Origin: Azonexus sp.
GTDB taxonomy: Bacteria > Pseudomonadota > Gammaproteobacteria > Burkholderiales > Rhodocyclaceae
Assembly (NCBI GenBank): GCA_031274715.1
Contig: JAISPT010000010.1
Coordinates: forward strand, 1 to 64,000
DNA length: 64,000 nucleotides
Direction of reading: 5' to 3'
Numbering within the stretch: the stretch's first letter is position 1; the number at the start of each line of letters is the position of its first letter. Below the pieces are notes generated by a model. That model did not search any database. It worked only from the letters and a program-made list of their open reading frames with translations, and was not told the DNA's origin. The translations under genes were made by a program, and so were the position numbers. Shown in pieces: positions 43,861-50,770 of the stretch.

Positions 43861-43958
43861 GACGGTATATGGTGAAGCCAACGCGCTGGCGCGTCTTGTC
43901 GAATCTTGGCTTTTGTTATGTTTCTTGCTTTTTTCGTCATGACCACTTGCGTGCGGAA
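43861..43958 (-). pseudogene. AraC-family 3' tail remnant and shared tail repeat
   Basis: The minus frame reads TFRTQVVMTKKARNI, matching the end of the AraC paralogues, then enters the same ~50-bp tail sequence (GATTCGA...CGCGTTGGCTTC on the minus strand) that follows the other AraC copies near 37650-37700, 38807-38860 and 42866-42917. It abuts the start of AraC copy 2, again showing head-to-tail duplication. Confidence 0.65.
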
Positions 43959-44089
43959 CGTTTTGCTTGTTTCTTCAGGCGGTTCGGTTCCGCGTTGATG
44001 CGTTTCCTCCGTTAAAGCACTTTTCAATTTATGGCAATTTCGCGCCGGTTACCAGGGACGGCAATCAGCGCTTGATCACGGGTCGATCT

Positions 44090-44947
44090 TCAATTCAGCG
44101 CGGCCGACAGCTTGCGCCGGTATTCACGGACCAGATCGTCGTACTGCTCGCCGGCCAGGGCTTCGAAGAGTTGCAGCAGCGCCTTGCGGCCGGCGCCTTC
44201 GTCGAAGAAACGGTCGCGGCGGACGACTTCGAGCGCTGCTTCGAGCGCTTCGCGGAAGCGGTTCTGGGCGGCGTAGGCACGGGCCAGTTCGAGGCGCGTG
44301 GCGTGGTCGTCCGGGTTGGCGGCGAGTTTTGCCTCCAGCGGCGCCGTGTCGGCGGAGCCGGCGGCCAGCGCCAGGCGGGCGCGCAGGGCGGCGGCGCGGG
44401 CGCTTTCTTGCGCGTATTCGGCGGCCAGCAGTTGTTGCGCCTCGTCGTTGCGGCCGAGTCCAATCAGCAGTTCGGCGGCGTCGAGGCGGATAGCTTCATC
44501 GTTGGGGGCTTGGCGGCTGGCTTCGGCCAGGATAGCAAGCGCGGCTTCGGGCTGGCCTTCGGCAGCCAGTGCGGCAGCCTGTTCGCGTGGCGAGGCGGTA
44601 GCTGGTCCGGCCGGCAGCGCGACGCGGTCGATGAAGGCGCGCAACTGGTTTTCCGGCAGGGCGCCGTTGAACTCGTCGACCAGTTGGCCCTGGAACAGCA
44701 CTTTGACCGAGGGAATGCTGCGCACGCCGAAATGCTGTGCCAGTTCCTGGTTTTCGTCGGCATTGACCTTGGCCAGCAGGAAGCGCCCGGCATATTCCTC
44801 GGCCAGTTTTTCCAGCAGCGGCTTCAGAACCTTGCATGGCTCGCACCACGGGGCCCAAAAGTCGACCAGCACCGGCACGGTCTCGGCCGGCAGCAGTACC
44901 TTGGCTTCAAATTCTTCGAGGGAAATGTCAAAGGCGAATGGGGACAT
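44090..44947 (-). CDS. CnoX/YbbN-like thioredoxin-TPR protein
   Basis: 285 aa. The N-terminal thioredoxin domain (residues 1-110) has VLVDFWAPWCEPCKVLKPLL with an intact CxxC, and the cis-Pro loop SIPSVKVL. The rest is TPR-like, Ala/Glu-rich helical repeats. CnoX proteins hold unfolded substrates under oxidative stress and pass them to GroEL/DnaK. E. coli YbbN lacks the CxxC; the version here keeps it, so it may also act as a reductase. Confidence 0.88.
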   Translation of the reverse strand: MSPFAFDISLEEFEAKVLLPAETVPVLVDFWAPWCEPCKVLKPLLEKLAEEYAGRFLLAKVNADENQELAQHFGVRSIPSVKVLFQGQLVDEFNGALPENQLRAFIDRVALPAGPATASPREQAAALAAEGQPEAALAILAEASRQAPNDEAIRLDAAELLIGLGRNDEAQQLLAAEYAQESARAAALRARLALAAGSADTAPLEAKLAANPDDHATRLELARAYAAQNRFREALEAALEVVRRDRFFDEGAGRKALLQLFEALAGEQYDDLVREYRRKLSAALN

Positions 44948-45121
44948 AGGAATCTCGGTTACAGGATGGGGGTCGGGCGAATTCTAACGCCAGCTTGGCA
45001 GCGGCGGGAAAGTACAGACGCAGCATGCTTATCAAGTTGGCGGCAGGATTTGGACAATTGAATCTGGCCTGCGCTTGGGGTAGTTCGTCGCGCACCGTGT
45101 GCCGTCCGGCACGCTCCTGGT

Positions 45122-45150
45122 TTGGGTATTCGCTGCTTTTCGGCTACAAT
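45122..45150 (+). promoter_or_regulatory. Predicted sigma70 promoter of pyrG
   Basis: TTGGGT (45122-45127), a 17-base spacer and TACAAT (45145-45150), 27 bases before the pyrG ATG. It gives a short leader, too short for a long attenuator. Confidence 0.55.
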
Positions 45151-45176
45151 TTCAATTTCCCGCAGCCTGTCTTTAC

Positions 45177-46820
45177 ATGACCAAATTTGTTTTCGTTACG
45201 GGTGGTGTCGTGTCCTCGTTGGGCAAAGGCATTGCCGCCGCGTCGCTGGGGGCCATTCTGGAATCGCGCGGCATCAAGGTTACCCATCTCAAGCTTGACC
45301 CCTACATCAACGTCGATCCCGGCACGATGAGTCCCTTCCAGCATGGGGAGGTGTTCGTCACCGAGGATGGTGCCGAAACCGACCTCGATCTGGGGCACTA
45401 CGAGCGCTTCACTAGCGCCAAGATGACCAAGCGCAACAATTTCACCACCGGCCAGGTGTACGACTCGGTGCTGAAGAAGGAGCGGCGCGGCGAATATCTC
45501 GGCAAGACGGTCCAGGTCATTCCGCATATCACCGACGAAATCAAGGGTAAGGTCAAGGCTGGCGCCGAGGGTGCCGACGTGGCCATCGTCGAGGTGGGCG
45601 GCACGGTCGGCGACATCGAGTCGTTGCCCTTCCTTGAGGCGATTCGCCAGATGGGCATCGAGGAGGGCCGCAACAACGTCTGCTACATGCATCTGACCTT
45701 GCTGCCCTACATTCCGACCGCCGGCGAACTGAAGACCAAGCCGACCCAGCATTCGGTCAAGGAATTGCGCGAGATCGGTATCCAGCCGGACATCCTGCTC
45801 TGCCGTGCCGACCGTTCGATCCCGGTCGAGGAGCGGCGCAAGATTGCGCTGTTCTGCAACGTCATGCCGGAAGCCGTGATCGAGTGCCTGGATGCCGATT
45901 CGATCTACAAGATCCCGGGCATGCTGCACGAGCAGATGCTCGACGAGATCGTCTGCCACAAGCTCAACATCCTGGCCAAGGCCGCCGACCTGTCGGTGTG
46001 GGAGAAGCTGATCGAGGCCATGGAGCATCCGCAGAACACGGTGCGCATCGCCTTCGTCGGCAAATATGTCGACCTGACCGAGTCTTACAAGTCGCTGATC
46101 GAGGCGATCAAGCACGCCGGCATCCACACTCGCTGCAAGGTCGATATCGAGTACATCGATTCCGAGAGCATCGAGAAGGACGGTACCGGCGTGCTCGAGC
46201 GCATGGATGCCATCCTGGTGCCGGGCGGTTTCGGCAGGCGCGGCACTGAGGGCAAGATCGCGGCGATTCGCTACGCCCGCGAGCACAAGGTGCCTTACCT
46301 CGGCATTTGCCTCGGCATGCAGATGGCCGTCGTCGAATTCGCCCGCCACGTCGCTGGCTTGGAAGGGGCACATTCCACCGAGTTCGTCCCCGACACGCCC
46401 TACCCGGTGATCGGCCTGATTACCGAATGGCTCGACGCTTCCGGCAAGGTCGAGAAACGTGGCGAGGATTCCGACCTTGGCGGCACCATGCGCCTCGGCG
46501 CCCAGGTCTGTCGCCTGGCCGAAGGTTCGCTAGCCCGCGACATCTATGGCGCCGGCGAAATCACCGAGCGCCACCGTCATCGCTACGAAGTCAACAACAC
46601 GCTGCTGGCCCGCCTCGAAGAAAAAGGTCTGGTCGTTTCCGGTCGCGCACCTGGCACCGATCTGTGCGAAATGGTCGAATTGTCAGCTGACGTTCACCCC
46701 TGGTTCGTCGCCTGCCAGTTCCATCCGGAATTCACCTCCAACCCGCGGCAAGGCCATCCGCTGTTTACTTCCTACGTGAAGGCGGCCCTGGCCAGTCAAC
46801 AGCAGGCGGAAGCGAAGTGA
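45177..46820 (+). CDS. pyrG: CTP synthase
   Basis: 547 aa. Amination of UTP to CTP using glutamine. The start MTKFVFVTGGVVSSLGKG is the standard N-terminus, so the longer upstream frame is not used. The synthetase domain has DPYINVDPGTMSPFQHGE; the C-terminal class I glutaminase has GICLGMQ (catalytic Cys) and FHPEF. Its stop overlaps the GTG start of kdsA (GTGA). Confidence 0.98.
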   Translation: MTKFVFVTGGVVSSLGKGIAAASLGAILESRGIKVTHLKLDPYINVDPGTMSPFQHGEVFVTEDGAETDLDLGHYERFTSAKMTKRNNFTTGQVYDSVLKKERRGEYLGKTVQVIPHITDEIKGKVKAGAEGADVAIVEVGGTVGDIESLPFLEAIRQMGIEEGRNNVCYMHLTLLPYIPTAGELKTKPTQHSVKELREIGIQPDILLCRADRSIPVEERRKIALFCNVMPEAVIECLDADSIYKIPGMLHEQMLDEIVCHKLNILAKAADLSVWEKLIEAMEHPQNTVRIAFVGKYVDLTESYKSLIEAIKHAGIHTRCKVDIEYIDSESIEKDGTGVLERMDAILVPGGFGRRGTEGKIAAIRYAREHKVPYLGICLGMQMAVVEFARHVAGLEGAHSTEFVPDTPYPVIGLITEWLDASGKVEKRGEDSDLGGTMRLGAQVCRLAEGSLARDIYGAGEITERHRHRYEVNNTLLARLEEKGLVVSGRAPGTDLCEMVELSADVHPWFVACQFHPEFTSNPRQGHPLFTSYVKAALASQQQAEAK

Positions 46821-47653
46821 ATCTGTGCGGCTTCGAGGCCGGTCTCGACCAGCCCCTGTTCCTGATCGCCGGGCCGTGCACGGCGGAATCCGAACAACTG
46901 TGCCTGGATGTCGCCGGCCACTTGAAAGAAATCTGCGCCCGGCTGGGTATCCACTACATCTTCAAGGCTTCCTACGACAAGGCCAATCGCAGTTCCGGCA
47001 AGTCGGTGCGCGGGCTGGGCATCGACGAGGGGCTGCGCATTCTGTCCGAGGTGCGGCGCCAACTCGGCGTGCCGGTGCTGACCGACGTCCACGCGATTGA
47101 CCAGATCGCCCAGGTGGCGGCTGCCGTTGACGTGTTGCAGACACCGGCTTTCCTCTGCCGGCAGACCGACTTCATCCACGCCGTGGCGGCTTGCGGCAAG
47201 CCGGTAAACATCAAGAAAGGCCAGTTCCTAGCGCCGGGCGACATGAAAAACGTCATCGCCAAGGCCCGCGAGGTCAACAACGGCGCTGACAACCTGCTGG
47301 TCTGCGAGCGCGGCGCATCCTTCGGCTACAACAACCTAGTCTCCGACATGCGCTCGCTGGCCATCATGCGCGAAACCGGCTGCCCGGTGGTTTTCGACGC
47401 CACCCATTCAGTACAGTTGCCGGGCGGGCAGGGGACGACTTCCGGCGGTCAGCGCGAATTCGTCCCAGTGCTGGCGCGGGCGGCAGTGGCGGTCGGCATT
47501 TCCGGCCTGTTCATGGAAACTCATCCGTGCCCGGAGAAGGCTTGGTCGGATGGTCCCAATAGTTGGCCGCTGGAGCGCATGGAGAGCTTGCTGACGACGT
47601 TAGTAGCGCTCGATAAGGCGACCAAGGTGGCTGGGTTCGAGGAACTGTGGTGA
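46817..47653 (+). CDS. kdsA: 3-deoxy-8-phosphooctulonate (Kdo-8-P) synthase
   Basis: 278 aa, GTG start at 46817 overlapping the pyrG stop. Motifs: LIAGPCTAESEQ, FKASYDKANRSSGKSVRGLG, NIKKGQFLAPGDM and FDATHSVQLPGG. Condenses PEP with arabinose-5-phosphate for LPS Kdo. Placed between pyrG and eno as in many betaproteobacteria; both CTP (for CMP-Kdo) and PEP supply its pathway. Confidence 0.97.
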   Translation: MNLCGFEAGLDQPLFLIAGPCTAESEQLCLDVAGHLKEICARLGIHYIFKASYDKANRSSGKSVRGLGIDEGLRILSEVRRQLGVPVLTDVHAIDQIAQVAAAVDVLQTPAFLCRQTDFIHAVAACGKPVNIKKGQFLAPGDMKNVIAKAREVNNGADNLLVCERGASFGYNNLVSDMRSLAIMRETGCPVVFDATHSVQLPGGQGTTSGGQREFVPVLARAAVAVGISGLFMETHPCPEKAWSDGPNSWPLERMESLLTTLVALDKATKVAGFEELW

Positions 47654-47730
47654 ACTCGGTGCTGGCCATCGTCACTGTTAATAATTTGCTTTAATTTGTC
47701 TTCTTAACATTCTGTTTATAAGGAAGAAAC

Positions 47731-49014
47731 ATGAGTTCAATCGTTGATGTCGTCGCCCGTGAAATCCTCGATTCCCGCGGCAACCCTACGGTCGAGGCCG
47801 ATGTGCTGCTCGAATCGGGCGTCATGGGCCGGGCTGCCGTGCCGTCTGGTGCTTCGACCGGCTCGCGCGAGGCGATCGAGTTGCGCGACGGCGACAAGAG
47901 CCGTTATCTCGGCAAGGGTGTGATGCAAGCGATCGAGAACATCAACACCGAAATTTCCGAGGCGATCATCGGTCTTGACGCTCAGGAGCAGGCTTTTATC
48001 GACCAAACGATGATCGAACTCGACGGCACTGACAACAAGTCGCGTTTGGGCGCCAATGCCATCCTTGCCGTGTCGATGGCCGTCGCCAAGGCCGCCGCCG
48101 AGGAATCCGGCCTACCGCTATACCGTTACTTCGGCGGTATGAGCCCGATGCAGATGCCGGTGCCGATGATGAACATCATCAACGGCGGCGCGCATGCCAA
48201 CAACAGTCTGGATATCCAGGAATTCATGGTGATGCCGGTCGGTGCCAACACTTTCCGTGAAGCCCTGCGCTGCGGCGCCGAAATTTTCCACGCGCTGAAG
48301 AAGTTGCTGGACAAGGCCGGCCACTCGACCGCCGTCGGCGACGAAGGCGGTTTCGCACCGAACTTGGGCAGCCATGCCGAAGCTCTGCAGATCATCATGC
48401 AGGCGATCGAGGCCGCCGGCTACGTGCCCGGCCAGGACGTGCTGCTGGCGCTCGACTGCGCCGCCTCTGAGTTCTACAAGGACGGCAAGTACCACCTGTC
48501 CGGCGAGGGCCTGCAACTGACCTCGACGCAGTTCACCGATTACTTGGCCAACTTGGCCGACCAGTTCCCGATCGTCTCGATCGAGGACGGCATGGCCGAA
48601 GGCGATTGGGATGGTTGGAAGCAACTGACCGACCGCTTGGGCGCCAAGGTGCAGATCGTTGGCGACGACCTGTTCGTCACCAACACCAAAATCCTCAAGG
48701 AAGGCATCCAGAAGGGCATCGCCAACTCGATCCTGATCAAGATCAACCAGATCGGCACGCTGTCGGAAACCTTTGCCGCCATCGAGATGGCCAAGCGCGC
48801 CGGCTACACGGCGGTGATCTCGCACCGTTCGGGCGAGACCGAGGACAGCACCATCGCTGACATCGCCGTCGGCCTCAATGCCGGCCAGATTAAGACCGGC
48901 TCCTTGTCGCGCTCCGATCGTATCGCCAAGTACAACCAGTTGATCCGTATCGAGGAAGACCTGGGCGATACCGCTTCCTACCCGGGCCGCGAGACGTTCT
49001 ACAACCTGCGCTGA
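47731..49014 (+). CDS. eno: Enolase
   Basis: 427 aa, start preceded by AAGGAAG. Interconverts 2-phosphoglycerate and PEP. Motifs: AREILDSRGNPTVEADVLL, AVPSGASTG, SIEDGMAEGDWDGWK, and ILIKINQIGTLSET with SHRSGETEDS. The 77-base AT-rich gap from kdsA probably holds a separate promoter. Confidence 0.98.
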   Translation: MSSIVDVVAREILDSRGNPTVEADVLLESGVMGRAAVPSGASTGSREAIELRDGDKSRYLGKGVMQAIENINTEISEAIIGLDAQEQAFIDQTMIELDGTDNKSRLGANAILAVSMAVAKAAAEESGLPLYRYFGGMSPMQMPVPMMNIINGGAHANNSLDIQEFMVMPVGANTFREALRCGAEIFHALKKLLDKAGHSTAVGDEGGFAPNLGSHAEALQIIMQAIEAAGYVPGQDVLLALDCAASEFYKDGKYHLSGEGLQLTSTQFTDYLANLADQFPIVSIEDGMAEGDWDGWKQLTDRLGAKVQIVGDDLFVTNTKILKEGIQKGIANSILIKINQIGTLSETFAAIEMAKRAGYTAVISHRSGETEDSTIADIAVGLNAGQIKTGSLSRSDRIAKYNQLIRIEEDLGDTASYPGRETFYNLR

Positions 49015-49023
49015 TCACGTGCC

Positions 49024-49308
49024 ATGCGCTGGCTGACGGGCGGCCTGATCGCCCTGATCGTCCTCCTGCAATACCCGCTGTGGCTGGGTAAGGGGGGATG
49101 GCTTCGGGTCTGGGAGCACGACCGTCAGTTACAGGTGCAGAAGGAAGCGACGAAGAAGCTGGAAATTCGGAACGCGGGCCTCGATGCCGAGGTCCGCGAT
49201 CTGAAGCAGGGTTACGACGCCATCGAGGAACGGGCTCGCTTCGAACTGGGGATGATCCGCCAGGACGAGAATTTCGTGCAGATTCCCGAAAGGGCTCCCG
49301 GCAAATAG
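49024..49308 (+). CDS. ftsB: Cell-division protein FtsB
   Basis: 94 aa, 9 bases after eno. One N-terminal helix (LTGGLIALIVLLQYPLWLG) followed by a periplasmic coiled coil, the FtsB layout. It forms the FtsQLB complex of the divisome. The eno-ftsB linkage is conserved in proteobacteria. C-terminal motif EERARFELGMIR is typical. Confidence 0.93.
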   Translation: MRWLTGGLIALIVLLQYPLWLGKGGWLRVWEHDRQLQVQKEATKKLEIRNAGLDAEVRDLKQGYDAIEERARFELGMIRQDENFVQIPERAPGK

Positions 49309-49393
49309 AAAACAAAGGCGTCGACCCCGGTCGGGTGTCTCCATTAGAATGGGTCTCAGCAGTCCATCGACGACAGCGCTCCAGGAGAACACC

Positions 49394-49867
49394 ATGCTGC
49401 TCAACGCTGGCGAGACCGCCCCGTCATTTTCCTTGCCAGACGCCGATATGGAGACTGTTGATCTGGCTTCATATCTCGGACGGAAGAACATCGTGCTGTT
49501 CTTCTATGCCAAGGATGGAACGCCCTGCTGCATTCGGGAAGCAACTGACTTTTCCGATCACGACAAGGAATTCAGCGAGCAGAATTGCCTGGTGTTCGGT
49601 ATCAGCCGCGACGATTGCCTGCAGCACGCGGAATTCCGCGACCGGGAAGGCATCGGGCTGGCCTTGCTATCGGACGCCGACGGCAAAGTGTGCAAGCAGT
49701 ACGGCGTCTGGCAGGCCAAGGAAGTGGACGGCCGGAAGAAATTCGGCATCGTCCGTTCCACCTTCATCATCGATCGTGCGGGTATCATTCGCCACGCGCT
49801 GTACAACATCAATACCAAAGGCCATGCACTCGATGTGCTGCGCCTCGTCAAGGAAATGAATTCATGA
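49394..49867 (+). CDS. Peroxiredoxin (BCP/PrxQ-like)
   Basis: 157 aa, start set by CAGGAG. The peroxidatic site is in KDGTPCCIREATDF; the usual TPGC is TPCC here, so two adjacent cysteines occur and the second aligns with the catalytic one. A further Cys (QNCLVFGISRDDC, two Cys) may resolve the sulfenic acid. Reduces hydroperoxides with thioredoxin. It overlaps the next gene by ATGA. Confidence 0.88.
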   Translation: MLLNAGETAPSFSLPDADMETVDLASYLGRKNIVLFFYAKDGTPCCIREATDFSDHDKEFSEQNCLVFGISRDDCLQHAEFRDREGIGLALLSDADGKVCKQYGVWQAKEVDGRKKFGIVRSTFIIDRAGIIRHALYNINTKGHALDVLRLVKEMNS

Positions 49868-50364
49868 ACATGCAGGTTGCCAAGGATACCGTCATCACCC
49901 TCGACTACCACGTCACCGATCCCGATGGCGAGGTCGTCGACGAAGGGCGCGAGCCCATCGTCTACCTGCACGGCGGGTACGACGACATCTTCCCGAAGAT
50001 CGAAGAGGCGCTACAGGGAAAGAAGATCGGCGAATCGATTCAGGTCAAGCTGCAACCGGACGAAGCCTTCGGCGACTATGACGCCGAAATGGTCGAGATC
50101 GAGCCGCGCCAGGACTTCCCCAAGGAATTGCAGGTCGGCATGCAGTTTGAGGGCGGCCCGGAAGATGGCGACGATGATGAATTAGTCATCTATCGCGTCA
50201 CCGACATCACCGACGACAAGGTGGTACTCGACGGCAACCATCCGCTCGCCGGCATGGCGCTGGTCTTCACTTGCACCGTGCGAACCATTCGCCCCGCCAG
50301 CGCCGAGGAAATCGAGCACGGCCACGTGCACGACCCGGATGACGACGAGGAAACCTGCCACTGA
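49864..50364 (+). CDS. SlyD-like FKBP-type peptidyl-prolyl isomerase
   Basis: 166 aa. N-terminal FKBP strand (DTVITLDYHVTDPDGEVVDE), an inserted IF flap domain (QVKLQPDEAFGDYD), the closing strand NHPLAGMALVFTCTV, and a short metal-binding-type tail with HGHVHDPDDDEETCH. The tail is shorter than the His-rich tail of E. coli SlyD but keeps His and Cys. Folding helper and possible Ni chaperone. ATGA overlap couples it to the peroxiredoxin. Confidence 0.88.
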   Translation: MNMQVAKDTVITLDYHVTDPDGEVVDEGREPIVYLHGGYDDIFPKIEEALQGKKIGESIQVKLQPDEAFGDYDAEMVEIEPRQDFPKELQVGMQFEGGPEDGDDDELVIYRVTDITDDKVVLDGNHPLAGMALVFTCTVRTIRPASAEEIEHGHVHDPDDDEETCH

Positions 50365-50388
50365 GTTCCGCTCCGCCGATGCCCCTCC

Positions 50389-50417
50389 AATGCCCGTTGC
50401 GACGGGCATTGTCGTTT
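50389..50417 (+). terminator. Terminator after the SlyD-like gene
   Basis: AATGCCCGT-TGCG-ACGGGCATT followed by GTCGTTT, 24 bases after the stop. It separates the ftsB-prx-slyD unit from the LexA-box promoter downstream. Confidence 0.75.
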
Positions 50418-50453
50418 CTGGCGAGGGTATGTTCCTGGATACGTTGGCACATG

Positions 50454-50473
50454 TACTGTACAAACATACAGTC
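50454..50473. promoter_or_regulatory. LexA (SOS) box with overlapping promoter
   Basis: TACTGTACAAACATACAGT contains CTGT-N8-ACAG with the flanking T/A of the E. coli-type SOS box; only the terminal base differs from the palindromic ideal. A TGTACA -35-like element overlaps it, with TATATT 17 bases on (50480-50485) as a -10 box, giving transcription to the right toward the small gene at 50551. LexA bound here would block RNA polymerase. Confidence 0.8.
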
Positions 50474-50550
50474 ATTGACTATATTGCACCCATGGGCGGC
50501 GGCTAAGGTGCGCCGCATCCTCTGCAATCGACTTTGACATGGGAGCCGAC

Positions 50551-50721
50551 ATGAAACATATCCAGGCGTGGTTCGAGCGGATCGCCGGTATTTCACGGGA
50601 TGAGATGGCGCGTCTGGCACGGGCCAGGGAAATTTTTGCGGCCAGCGATACCGATCTGGCCAGTCTCCAGTTGCCAGCCTGCTGGCGCCGGTCGTCGCGT
50701 ATCCGGACGAGCGGCGGTTAA
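50551..50721 (+). CDS. Putative SOS-regulated small protein, 56 aa
   Basis: Starts at the ATG preceded by GGGAG (an in-frame ATG 12 bases earlier lacks a site). The first 20 residues, MKHIQAWFERIAGISRDEMA, form an amphipathic helix, followed by RLARAREIFAASDTDLASL and a basic tail (WRRSSRIRTSGG). No membrane helix and no family I recognise. The LexA box ~80 bases upstream is the only functional clue: the protein should be made during DNA damage, like the small division inhibitors of other bacteria, but that role is an inference. Confidence 0.6.
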   Translation: MKHIQAWFERIAGISRDEMARLARAREIFAASDTDLASLQLPACWRRSSRIRTSGG

Positions 50722-50770
50722 ATCTGGAGCATCGGGCTTGAGGCCGGTTCCGAATACCGGCCTGGTTCGT

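Noticed and set aside
50741..50763. AGGCCGGT...ACCGGCCT hairpin between the SOS gene and mutS as a terminator
   Set aside because: The stem is good, but neither side has a T-run; it is at most a weak or Rho-assisted stop, so I did not annotate it.
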